A DNA stretch of 64,000 bases. Origin: Trichopria drosophilae (lineage: Eukaryota; Arthropoda; Insecta; Hymenoptera; Diapriidae). A model generated the notes under the pieces. That model made no database searches. It was not told where the DNA came from and was given only the letters and a program-made list of their open reading frames with translations. The stretch lies in assembly GCA_030407085.1 (NCBI GenBank), contig CM059584.1, positions 58,729,501-58,793,500 of the forward strand. The letters run 5' to 3'. Below are positions 21,814 through 31,404 of the stretch, piece by piece. A program made the position numbers and the translations under genes. Numbering within the stretch: position 1 is the stretch's first letter; every line of letters starts with the position of its first letter.

Positions 21814-22068
21814 TTAATCTTCGATACTGTCTTCGTCTATCTCCCATTTTTCTTCATCGTCTACTTTCTCATCGTTTTCAATCTCGTCGTTATTTTCTGG
21901 TATTTCTTGTAAAATTGCATTGGCTACCCGTAGTTCCTCAAGGAGTGAAGATTCTCGGGTATGCACCGAATTGGTGCCATCTTCGGTATTACCAACAGTT
22001 TCAATTGCCCGATTTGACATTGGCATTTTTTCGGCTGCAAAAACATACTTTGTAAGTACTTTTAGCAT
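21814..22068 (-). CDS. Hypothetical acidic protein
   Basis: 84-codon frame ending in a very acidic tail (about 20 Asp/Glu in the last 35 residues, such as NDEIENDEKVDDEEKWEID). The first ~25 residues are basic to neutral. Such tails occur at the ends of transposon-encoded and chromatin proteins, but I recognise no family. The codon pattern is not obviously repeat-derived, which is why I list it. It could be the last exon of a lost gene. Confidence 0.3.
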   Translation of the reverse strand: MLKVLTKYVFAAEKMPMSNRAIETVGNTEDGTNSVHTRESSLLEELRVANAILQEIPENNDEIENDEKVDDEEKWEIDEDSIED

Positions 22069-22411
22069 ATTTAAATAATGTCTCCACGTTTTATTAATAC
22101 ATGTAATGTATTACGTAATCGACGGCAATGGCATGAACTGTTATCATTAATTTATTTAAATGTAGAATAAAGTAAGCCATGGGGTGAAATAGTCATTTGG
22201 TATTCATATTGAAATTATTATGCCATTTTATCAGTCATTTAGGATATAAAATCTATTAGTAATAAACAATACGCAACTTTTAACCCCACCCGGGAAAAAA
22301 TGAACCATATATAATTTTATCTGAATAATATCAGATTTGAATTTTGACCTGATATAACCATATACAATTTTATCTAATAATAAATTAAAGATCAGAAAGA
22401 AAAAAATATTT

Positions 22412-22485
22412 CGTCTCTAACGAGAATCGAACCCGGGTCTTCCGCTCTTCAATCTCTAACCGTAAACACTCGGCTACGCTTCAAT
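22412..22485 (-). other. tRNA-like sequence (tRNA-derived, probably not a functional tRNA)
   Basis: On the minus strand it contains a polymerase III A-box-like TAGCCGAGTGTTTACGG and a B-box-like GGGTTCGATTC with a mostly paired T arm (4 of 5 pairs). The acceptor ends do not pair and the anticodon arm is poor. Spacing is right for a tRNA or tRNA-derived SINE head. Compare 37948-38018. Confidence 0.55.
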
Positions 22486-22906
22486 TATATAATATAAAGT
22501 GAAAATAATGAATAGTTGAATTGGGGACTAGGAAATTTTTCTGTGCACAGAATGTATCGTGTACGGTCAATCTGCGACACATTTATTATGAAATTCGTGT
22601 CGAAGTTTATCTCAATCATTTGCTAATACGCTTATAGCAAACCGCAAATATGTACAGACAATTATTTATTCAGGTTGTCATAATTGAAATCATCAAAAAT
22701 TGGTCAAATAAATTGATTAACTAGCAGATTAATAATTTAATTGTTTATTAAATTGATTAACTAGCAGATCAATAATACATGAATTGTTTCTTTATATTAA
22801 TTAATAAACATAAGTATGAAATTACAGAACCTCACTTAAAAAAAAAGAATGAGTAAATACAGTCTTTTAAATATGTTCATTAAGTTATTATGTTTTAGTA
22901 TGAATA

Positions 22907-22911
<5 letters not shown>

Positions 22912-22972
<61 letters not shown>
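22912..22972. repeat. (TA)n microsatellite
   Basis: Uninterrupted TA dinucleotides, ~30 units. A second tract of similar length is at 23053-23111. Confidence 0.95.
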
Positions 22973-22974
<2 letters not shown>

Positions 22975-23049
22975 TTGAAATACATATACGGTGGACTAAC
23001 GTATGAGGGAAGTGTGGGGGAAACTACCACAGTGAATGAAGACTGCTCT

Positions 23050-23054
<5 letters not shown>
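22973..23054. repeat. 82 bp block, copy 1 of a direct repeat
   Basis: GATTGAAATACATATACGGT ... AATGAAGACTGCTSTTGATA occurs here and at 25786-25867 in the same orientation, differing at about one position. The two copies bracket the foldback element at 23112-25770. Confidence 0.9.
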
Positions 23055-23111
<57 letters not shown>

Positions 23112-23114
<3 letters not shown>

Positions 23115-25770
23115 GTGATGGCAGAAAATCACTATTAGATATATTATATGTATGCTCGTATATACCTATATATAGTTACATATATGCCTATATCTAACTG
23201 TATATATGCTAATATATACTTATATATCGTTGTATATATAGCTATATATATATAAGCATATATAGGTGTACAGCTACGTTCACGAGGTCATATATCGCTA
23301 TATCTGAATATATATGGACATATCTAGCAGTATATAGTTATATCCGGTCAAAATCCATATCTAGTCATATATAGTTAGATAAAATTATATCTGAAGGATA
23401 TCTGATCCATATATAATTCAGATATAATTATATCTCAATCAGATACGACATAAGACCCATTTTTTTCCGGGTGCAGTTTGACTGTTTTATGTACAGTACT
23501 ATGGTTTTTATTGTAATATTTAAGTAATTATGTCAAAACGAGGAACCGAAATCCTTGACTATCTTGAAAATTGATTGGGATTTTTATATCTGGTTGGGGG
23601 GAGGGGGGCTACCTTTTGAATTTTTTTCAGATTTTTCCGGTTACCGCACGGCCGAAGATACGATTGTTTTTTTTTTCAAAAAACCCGTTTTTTCTTAATA
23701 ACTGTGGTTCTGTTGCTCGTACCGGGACGACTAAACAATGAAATTACAGAATTTTTCACGGAATTTTGGGTGAGCTATTAAAACAAAAAATTATCCCATT
23801 TCTATATGCTATTAAATTTCAAAATTCATGAAAAAGTCATTACAAAGTCAAATTTTGAAAAATATGACTGGTTTAATTTTCCTCATAAAATTCTCATAAA
23901 TTGTTAACACCACTCGACCATTTCGTAATTTCAACGGAAAGTCCACAAATGAACAATGAAAGTGACCCTAATGGGTTTTTGCAAGATATTGATAAGATAT
24001 CACGCTTACTTTGCCAACATATACATTGTACCTTATGTCACTTTGGTCATTCATTTCTGGACTTTTCGTTGAAATTACGACAAAAATTTACATGACCTTT
24101 TTTGTAGAGAATTTTCCACTCTAGAACTTTTGTTCGAAACATTTTTTCGTCCGATTTTTACGTTTCGAAATACATGCAACAAACAAAAAAATCGCCATGA
24201 ATTTTGAAATTTATAGCACGTAGAAATGGGGGTTTTTATTTGAATAGCTTACTTGAAAGTCCATGAAAAATGCTGCAATTTCAATTCTTATTCGTCCCGG
24301 TACGACCAATAGAACCGGAGTTATTAAGAAAAACGGTTTTTTCTTTTAACCGTATCTTCGGCAGTAGTAAAGGAAAAGATCTGAAATAATTCAGAAGGTA
24401 GTTTTTTGACCCCTCAAACCAGATAAAACATCGCCATCAATTTTCAAGAGGCTCAGGGATTTTTGTTCACTCTTTTGGCATGGAAGTACTCATTTATTTT
24501 TGAGCTATCCCTTTAGCTTAAGACTATGAAATTCCGGCCTAAGTGTCTCCAAAAAATATCGGTTTAAGTTATACGACGCTGAAACTAGCAAGGGTATTGA
24601 TCAAAGTAGGTAAAACAAACCAAGACGTGCTCACAGACTTGGCGATAGCTGATCGGGGTTGTTTTCATCAATTTGCCTGCTAGTAATTCCCCTGATAGTG
24701 ATACTTGTAAAATTATGTCGATACTTTTTAAAGTAGAGATTCTTATGCCGATGTATTATCTAGTATTTTCGGCTTCTTCATCCGCCATATCCTCGATGTA
24801 GTTTCTTACAGTTATAAACCAATGATTGAAGAATTCTAAATAGAATACAAACTATAATTATATTTATATACGATGATACTATATAGAATTATAGTGCTTT
24901 TTAAGCATTGCTTACTATAAGTAGCAATATTTCCTGAGGTAACATCAATTTTTTCTACTATCAATTTGATTTATCTCTACTGTACACTTGAAAGTGCAGC
25001 GAGTCAGGTGTAAATTGCGAAAAGTGGACATCGAAACAGAATTTGTCGAAAGGTCATACAAAAAATCTTACGTTTAAAATCGATTATTATCCATAACAAT
25101 TTTTTTTTAATACTATGTTACGTCGACCTTTTTGAACCCATATGGGAATAAATCGCGACGGGACCTACAGTTTATGAAAGTGGAGTCCCAACCACAACCA
25201 CGGGTTTTTTGAAAAAAACAATCGTATCTTCGGCCGTGCGGTAACCGGAAAAATCTGAAAAAAATTCAAAAGGTAGTCCCCCCCCTCCAACCAGATATAA
25301 AAATCCCAATCAATTTTCAAGATAGTCAAGGATTTCGGTTCCTCGGTTTGACATAATTACTTAAATATTACAATAAAAACCATAGTACTGTACATAAAAC
25401 AGTCAAACTGCACCCGGAAAAAAATGGGTCTTATGTCGTATCTGATTGAGATATAATTATATCTGAATTATATATGGATCAGATATCCTTCAGATATAAT
25501 TTTATCTAACTATATATGACTAGATATGGATTTTGACCGGATATAACTATATACTGCTAGATATGTCCATATATATTCAGATATAGCGATATATGACCTC
25601 GTGAACGTAGCTGTACACCTATATATGCTTATATATATAGCTATATATACAACGATATATAAGTATATATTAGCATATATACAGTTAGATATAGGCATAT
25701 ATGTAACTATATATAGGTATATACGAGCATACATATAATATATCTAATAGTGATTTTCTGCCATCACCAC
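23112..25770. mobile_element. Compound foldback element, 2.66 kb
   Basis: Outer arms (23112-~23700 and ~25195-25770) are near-identical inverted copies beginning GTGGTGATGGCAGAAAATCACT. Each arm includes one CACCCGGAAAAAAATG end. Inside, ~23560-23960 recurs inverted and more diverged at ~24180-24510, sharing CGTCCCGGTACGA, GAACCGGAGTTATTAAGAAA-like and CGTATCTTCGGC segments. This makes three nested arms of one palindromic sequence. The remaining core (24510-25190) is AT-rich with no gene. Frames at 23901-24095 and 25510-25734 are incidental. Confidence 0.75.
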
Positions 25771-25785
25771 ATAAATATATATATA

Positions 25786-25867
25786 GATTGAAATACATAT
25801 ACGGTGGACTAACGTATGAGGGAAGTGTGGGGGAAACTACCACAGTGAATGAAGACTGCTGTTGATA
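25786..25867. repeat. 82 bp block, copy 2 of a direct repeat
   Basis: Second copy of 22973-23054, same orientation, immediately right of a short (TA)n run that follows the foldback element. Confidence 0.9.
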
Positions 25868-26390
25868 TTTGAACTTTGTAATACCATACGTGAAAACACA
25901 GTTTTAACCATTGAAAACTGTTTAATGTTGTACATTCAATAATAAATATAAATAACAATAACAAATAAGCACGACTACGTGAGTGTATATTTAAGACGTC
26001 GAAAAAAACATAGAAAATAAACTATATCGTGTCAAAAAGTTATTAAAAGTAAAAATGAAAATAAAAAAATTTATTGTAACCTAATGAACTGTGTGTTTAT
26101 TGCGTCATAAGAAACAAACACTTAATAATTACTTTCATTAATATATTCATACTATGATCCTTTTCCTGAATTGGAAAAGGATAGAACTCAAAACCACAGA
26201 AATTATTAATGAAAAACGCAAGGGGGTTAAATAATTTCCAATTTTTATACACGAGCTAAAGGTTATATTTCTCCACAGGAAAAAAATACAATAAAGTGTT
26301 GAGGCGCGACAAGAAACATGAATGCGCTAATACGTAAAAGGCGCAGGGTTCACAAATCACGCGACGGTAGAGCTTCTTAAAAAAGACCGG
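25868..26390. other. AT-rich spacer
   Basis: No gene. A perfect 10 bp hairpin (ATCCTTTTCC / GGAAAAGGAT) is at 26157-26182. Confidence 0.5.
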
Positions 26391-28203
26391 AGACACAGAA
26401 AAAAGTACAAACCGCGAAAGGGGGAAGGGGGGGCACAAAGATGTATAAGGAGGCACTTACGAGGTCGGCGCTAACGTCGACTGGCCGCGTCGGTGCACCG
26501 GGAAGTCGCCTCGGGACTCGTCGGCGGACGGCTCGGGATGTCCTCGAAATTCCCTCTGGAGGCTGCGACGTCCGCGGACGAATAGTGGGTGGTCTTGGCA
26601 CCAAAACGCCTCACCTTTCCGCACGAATGATCTCGCCTCGCACACAATTCACCTCACGAAAAACAATTTATCGCGAAACCAAGTTCCTCACAACACTTTG
26701 CGCGCAAACACACATTTTTCGTAATTGTTCACAATCCTTCTTTTCACGTTTGATAGGGGTCCGTTCTTTAACGCGTCCGACAACGAAGTGACGTAGTGGG
26801 GCCGCTATCGTGCTTGGTAGATGCGCGCGTGGAACCGTACGCGCATCTCCAGTGACCAGGAGCGGAGAATCACCAGGGGTGATACGGGAGGGATTAGAAA
26901 GCGAAGTCCGATCGCGGTTTTCCCCACCTAATCACGGTGTTAGGAAAGTCTCCTCCGTCTTCGTCTCTTTGGCTTTCGTGCTGCGATAGAGAGAGAGAGA
27001 AAGAGAGAGAGACAGGCATTATGTGACGCAATCGTCGAGTAAAACAGCCACGCTGCCAGAATGCAACTTTGAGGTGGCAAGAGCTGGACGTCTACTGCCG
27101 AGTTAGTGGAGGCGAGTAAGGTCGCCATCCACGGGGGAAAAGAAGGGGAATGTGAGGCGATTTTTTAACGTGCTGGGCCTGAATAATGCAGGCGCGCAGC
27201 GACGGAAGGGGGGAACAATGCAGGCGCGTTAGAGAGGGGCGGTGTCCCTTCTCGACGGCCACGATGACTCCTACCATCGGGTGGTACCTCCTGCGCTGCC
27301 GAGAGGGACAGCCAGGGGAAAGAGGGGCTCGGGCGTTTAGAGTGCTCGGAAGGTGGTGACGCTCCCGACGAAACGCGCAACCGAGCAATGACGGTAATGC
27401 CGTTCAGGCGCTTTACCGGCGACTGACGGACGGGTATCTGAACTCATGAAAACTGATAACAACAAGCAATAAAAAAAAAAAGGATTGAGGAAGGCGATCC
27501 TGAGCTCCAGGACACTTTTGACACGCGAGGGAACCGCGGCATCCACCGCGACGGATCTGCCAAGGGGTCGATCGGTGACACCTTGTCACAAACTCCCGGG
27601 CCTGATTCGAGTACATCCTTGTTACTCGCGTCACAATAAATACGGAGGCTCGGATACAATTTTCAGACGCAAACTTTCCTCTCACTTTCCTTAATCGCTA
27701 CTACGCAGTGTCTATACTCGGGGAACTTCGCGCGAAATCACTCACAGTCCTTATTCTCTAATGCACTTGACATTTTCTACAGGGTACGTTCCTGTATCCC
27801 TGGGAAGCCTACATTGCCCGTGGGCCTATACAAAGGGGTATCTAAATAAATGTCGCTAGCGCACGCAAATTTCACAATTCAACGGGGTCCTTTCCGCGGG
27901 TAAGCACATATGCCGGCTGGCTGATAAAATTTTACTTTATTGCTATACGGCATTTGACCGTGCGTATTGCTTCGGATCTTCCAGCTTCGGACCACGTTGT
28001 CTTCAATCTTCGACGAGGGCGAGAGAAGTGGAAGGGATCCAGGTACCGAGGATTGGATAGGAACTGTTTTGGGGGTAATGGGTGATTCAGTGCCTGTCGG
28101 AGAAACATGTGTTGGGGTATCATAAAAAAATTACACAAAAAAATGGTAGGGGTTAGGGGCGGGGGTGCGTCGCCCGGGCGGCCAGGCCATTAAGTCCTGA
28201 TGC
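26391..28203 (-). other. GC-rich tail beyond the Gypsy-like ORFs, presumed 3' UTR/LTR region
   Basis: Composition shifts sharply to GC-rich at ~26390 and stays so through the retroelement coding region, so this stretch probably belongs to the element. On the minus strand an AATAAA lies at ~27940. I could not place LTR ends: the 5' end of the element is lost, so there is no second LTR to compare, and no clear polypurine tract precedes a TG end. A GA-rich microsatellite is at 26986-27013. Frames of 60-98 codons occur on both strands without recognisable features. Confidence 0.4.
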
Positions 28204-28728
28204 CTAGGCGGTGACGCAGGTTAACCGGATATCCGGGTCATCCGGATTGGGGAGCTCCAGCCGGATTTGCGGGAGGTTTACCGCCCGGCTGGTTTCTGGT
28301 TGCGGTGGTACCGCGGGGGCAGTCGTCGTTGGGGGAATTGGGGCTCTCCTGCGCACATGCGGTCGGGGTCGCGCCCTCCTGCGGGGATGCTGCGGTTGGT
28401 CCGGCTCCTGAAAGTCCATAGGGGCGGCCGGGTGTATCGGCGTTCCCGAGATCCCAGTCGCCCGGGGGTTACTTCCGAGCGAACCGCCAGGAGGCCGCGA
28501 GGTCGTCGGGCCCGCCAGTGCGGTCTGGGTGGGAGACGCAGTCAGGCCTCTCTTGGCAGCCCTGCGTGTTCCCTCTTGAGTTCGTGCGGTGGAGGGTGGG
28601 GGATTTGCCGGTTCCCGCGACCGCGGATTCACCGGTCTTAGCGGGAACGTACGCGGGGGGTTTTGGGGTTCCGGTCTGGCGATTGGAATCTCCATAAGGG
28701 GCCTCAAGGGTATGAAATGTTGAGGCAC
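28204..28728 (-). CDS. Proline/arginine-rich ORF of the Gypsy-like element (ORF3 C-terminal part?)
   Basis: 175-codon frame, very rich in Pro, Arg, Thr and Ala. It ends with a more ordered LPQIRLELPNPDDPDIRL segment. It follows the 28752-30035 frame on the same strand with a 23 bp gap in another frame, so the two may be one protein split by a frameshift. No domain is recognised. High GC inflates frame length, so part of it could be chance. Confidence 0.35.
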   Translation of the reverse strand: MPQHFIPLRPLMEIPIARPEPQNPPRTFPLRPVNPRSREPANPPPSTARTQEGTRRAAKRGLTASPTQTALAGPTTSRPPGGSLGSNPRATGISGTPIHPAAPMDFQEPDQPQHPRRRARPRPHVRRRAPIPPTTTAPAVPPQPETSRAVNLPQIRLELPNPDDPDIRLTCVTA

Positions 28729-28751
28729 CTACGGGGGACTCACGAACGACA

Positions 28752-30035
28752 TTAGGGGGCGCAGGCTGTCCTTCCCCCGTTTAGGGCACTTCTTCCTGCG
28801 GGGCTTCTTCTTTTTGCCCTCTTCTCGGGGGGTGGGAGGTGAGGCCTCGAGTCGGGTGACTTTCGCAGCCGACGGGTTTCGTGGGAAGGGAGGGCCAGGG
28901 TTCGGCCTTGCGGGAGTTGCGGCGCGAGGGAGGCGCGGCCGGCTGGGGTTCGCCGATTCGGGTGGTGCGGACCGCACGAACTCGAGGGGGGACTGAGCCC
29001 TACACCTCGAGGTAGGGGGTAGGGGAAATATCGGGGCGGTGGCGGGGCTTGGGGTAGGGGATTCGGGATGTCCTCGGGTCCCCTCGTCAGCATCTGTCTC
29101 TCACGCTCCAACCCCCACCGCCACTTGCAGTACTCCTGGAGAGAGAGCTGGGGGCGGGGAGGGCTGGAGGTGGTCGGACCGGAAATACTCGTTCCGAGGG
29201 TCTCCTTGGGCGGCCGTAGGGCCTCTTCCGCCGTGAGATGGGGCCGACGCAGCGGAGGTCGTCCTGGGGATGCGTCCCGGAAGCGCCGACCACCCAACTC
29301 CAACGGCCGTAGGCCTGGGTGGTTCGGGGGGACTGGATTCTCCAATGTAGGAGTGGCGTACTCCATTCTTCGAGGGGCCAGGGGTTCCTCAAAGGGGGCT
29401 GCGTCCACCATTCCCCAATCCTCGGGTGCCTCGTCCATGGAGGCATCTTCACCCGACTCTGGGTAGGCATATGATACCTCCATGGGGGTAACCTCACCCC
29501 GGACTGGGGGCTGGGGGCAGTCTACCGTTGGAGTGGCGCTGCCGACTCCCGGAGGAGGGGGACGGGATGCTACCATCAGGGTGCCTTCGCCTACCACCGG
29601 GGAGACAGAGGTCTCCACCGTCGAGGGGGCTTCGGCCCCTTTAGGGAATAGGGCGACCTCCACCGTTGGAGCGGATACCCCCTTTCCCGGAGAGACAGCG
29701 GTCTCGTTCACGGGGCTGGTTGCATCCGCCCCCGGGGAGGGGGTGTCCTCCACCGTCGGAGTGGTTGACCCCGCTCCCGGAGAGACAGGTGTCTCGTCTA
29801 CGGGGACAGGGGCTCCCACCCCCGGGGAGGGTCGGGGTGTTCTCACTGGAAGCGGAGGGAACTGGGTGGTGGACTCCAGTTCGGGGAGAGGGACAGGAGG
29901 TGATGGAGGAGGGGTTAGCGTCCTGCCTGTCTGTAGCGGGCATACTACCCGAAGGGGGATGCGTGCCCACTTCGTCTTTCTCTCCTTGTCCGTGATTTCT
30001 TGATCTGTAACAGAAAGGGATACAGTACTTAACAT
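28752..30035 (-). CDS. Extra proline-rich ORF (ORF3) of the Gypsy-like element
   Basis: 427-codon frame downstream of the integrase, where insect Gypsy elements may carry env or accessory genes. No signal peptide, transmembrane segment or cysteine pattern of an envelope protein is visible. Residues ~70-200 consist of imperfect repeats of about 16-17 residues built on 'PSPGAG..TPTVE(D/T)', suggesting recent tandem expansion. A more ordered segment (LQEYCKWRWGLERERQML) lies near residue 300, followed by a Pro/Arg-rich tail. Together with AT-hook-like segments encoded just upstream (30172-30447), a nucleic-acid-binding accessory protein is a possibility, not a demonstrated role. Several antisense frames here are shadows. 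Confidence 0.5.
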   Translation of the reverse strand: MLSTVSLSVTDQEITDKERKTKWARIPLRVVCPLQTGRTLTPPPSPPVPLPELESTTQFPPLPVRTPRPSPGVGAPVPVDETPVSPGAGSTTPTVEDTPSPGADATSPVNETAVSPGKGVSAPTVEVALFPKGAEAPSTVETSVSPVVGEGTLMVASRPPPPGVGSATPTVDCPQPPVRGEVTPMEVSYAYPESGEDASMDEAPEDWGMVDAAPFEEPLAPRRMEYATPTLENPVPPNHPGLRPLELGGRRFRDASPGRPPLRRPHLTAEEALRPPKETLGTSISGPTTSSPPRPQLSLQEYCKWRWGLERERQMLTRGPEDIPNPLPQAPPPPRYFPYPLPRGVGLSPPSSSCGPHHPNRRTPAGRASLAPQLPQGRTLALPSHETRRLRKSPDSRPHLPPPEKRAKRRSPAGRSALNGGRTACAP

Positions 30036-30171
30036 GTGTCTGGGGTTGGGGTGAAGTCTGTATGGATTATTATTACTGCTCTTTCACTTCCACGTCTGGT
30101 GACTGGCCGACTTGAAAGTGGCCGTTTTGTTCTAGGTGTCAGTGCGATAATTTCTCAATTTCGGCGTGGCC

Positions 30172-30449
30172 TCAGGCCCGGTCGCCGCTCAAACATTGGC
30201 CCCGGGCGGCTTTTACCCGCGGTCCCGGAGGATTTCGTGGGCGTCCACGACGACTCGGTACTTCGGGTAGGTCTTCCTTGTGAGATTCCCTAGCCGTTTC
30301 GGGGCTCCAACTGTTCTCCGTCGGAGGTGGTGGGGGGTTACTGCGTAGGTGTTTTGGGGGTCGACCACGGCGACGTGGGGGGTGTAGGGGCTGTTGAGCA
30401 CGGGGGTTCACTGTCGCGTCGTACGGATTCGAGATCTACCGGGTCCATT
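30172..30449 (-). pseudogene. AT-hook-containing segment between integrase and ORF3
   Basis: A TAATG stop-start overlap at 30445-30449 ends the integrase frame and could start a small frame, MDPVDLESVRRD.., open for 36 codons. A neighbouring frame in the same stretch encodes RRRGRPPKHL and, ~35 residues on, RRGRPRNPPG. Both match the AT-hook core (basic-GRP) that binds the minor groove of AT-rich DNA. A frameshift between the overlap-start frame and the AT-hook frame is the simplest explanation for the split. The product may once have been the N-terminal part of ORF3. Confidence 0.4.
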
Positions 30450-31404
30450 ACGTTTTGGAGCTTCCTGGAGGGGGCTCATCCTCCGGAGCGTGGTAGGCTT
30501 TTAAGTCTTTGATATGGGCTCTTGGGTGTCTACGGCTGTCTGGGTCATCCAGTTCGTAGACTACTGGGGAGATAATTCGAAGAATTCGGTGGGGGCCGCT
30601 GAATTTTGGCGCGAGCTTCGCGGCGAATTTCTGGGCACTAGAGGAGAGAAAACGCACGCGGCGCATGACAAGGTCGGCGACTCGGTATTCTACTTCGCGC
30701 CGGTTGCGGTTGTAGTGCTGAGCCTGGCGTGTCGCCACCCGCTCCAGGTTGCGATGTACCCAGTCATGAATGAGGGGCAATTGCTTCATGCGGTCGCACC
30801 AAAATTCAGGATTGGTAGGAAGCGACAAGGGGGGAGGGGGAATATCTTTGCGCAGGTTTCTCATGGGGACCGGGTTACGACCATAGTTCAGGAACGCGGG
30901 GGTCATTTGTGTGGAGGATTGAACAGCCGTGTTCATGGCAAACGCAAATTCGGGAAGGTGCACGTCCCAGTCACGATGGTCATGCGATACGAATGCGCTC
31001 ATCATCGTTTTAAGAGTACGATTGACTCTTTCGACCGGGTTGGCCTGTGCATGGTACGGCGGGATAGGGGTGGGGGTGATACCTAAATCCGCGAGGTGAG
31101 ACGATATATGCTTGTTAGCGTATTGTTTGCCGTTGTCCGTCAGAAAATATTTCGGGCAACCCCATCGGTTTATTACTAGGCTATCAAAAGCATCCATAAT
31201 CGCGGGACCGGTAGCCGCGCGAAGGGGTTTCACCTCGATATATTTCGTATCCTGAAATACGACTACAAATTGATTTTGCTTCTTGCTTGGGGGAAACGGC
31301 CCCATGATGTAGGAGCTAACCTTCATCCATGGACCTTCGGTCGTTCTCTCGGTCATTAGACCAGGGGGGGCTTGTTGGAAAACCTTAACTTTCTGACACG
31401 AGGG
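30448..31404 (-). pseudogene. Gypsy-like integrase (inactive)
   Basis: Same frame as the RT/RNase H part, from which a single TGA at 31405-31407 separates it. The zinc-binding part straddles the stop, with HLGVDKTYHRL upstream and a CQK just after. In the core, the first catalytic Asp position in KVSS(Y)IMGPFPPS (~31310) is Tyr, and the following FQD.KYIE segment looks two residues short. The second Asp (FLTDNGKQY) and the Glu (NPVERVNRTLK) are present. The C-terminus has a GPY/F-like module (KFSGPHRILRIISPVVYELDD). Its normal role is insertion of element cDNA. This copy cannot be catalytic. Confidence 0.88.

Larger units (their letters stand above)
22286..23475. mobile_element. Non-autonomous element ended by CACCCGGRAAAAAATG, with tRNA-like module
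   Basis: The left end reads CACCCGGGAAAAAATGAACC; the right end, inverted, reads CACCCGGAAAAAAATGGGTC. Inside both ends are degenerate repeats of ATATCTGAT and TATATAA and a shared GATTTTGACCKGATATAA stretch. A tRNA-like segment lies ~125 bp in from the left end, and two long (TA)n tracts flank an 82 bp block. Its right part is also the left arm of the foldback at 23112-25770. An element with the same end sequence and layout is at 37809-38937. No target duplication is evident. Confidence 0.6.

Noticed and set aside
22412..22485. Functional tRNA gene
   Set aside because: A and B boxes are present, but the acceptor stem does not pair, the anticodon arm is poor and it lies inside a transposable element; same for 37948-38018.
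22836..23132. Tyr-Ile repeat frames over (TA)n
   Set aside because: Microsatellite translation only.
26157..26182. Rho-independent-type terminator hairpin
   Set aside because: Bacterial feature; here it is an isolated AT-rich palindrome in eukaryotic DNA.
29482..30003. Long plus-strand frames (29068-29466, 29482-30003, 30514-31086, 31901-32494) in the Gypsy-like region
   Set aside because: They are antisense to recognised pol and the repeat-containing ORF3 in GC-rich DNA, with no domain of their own.
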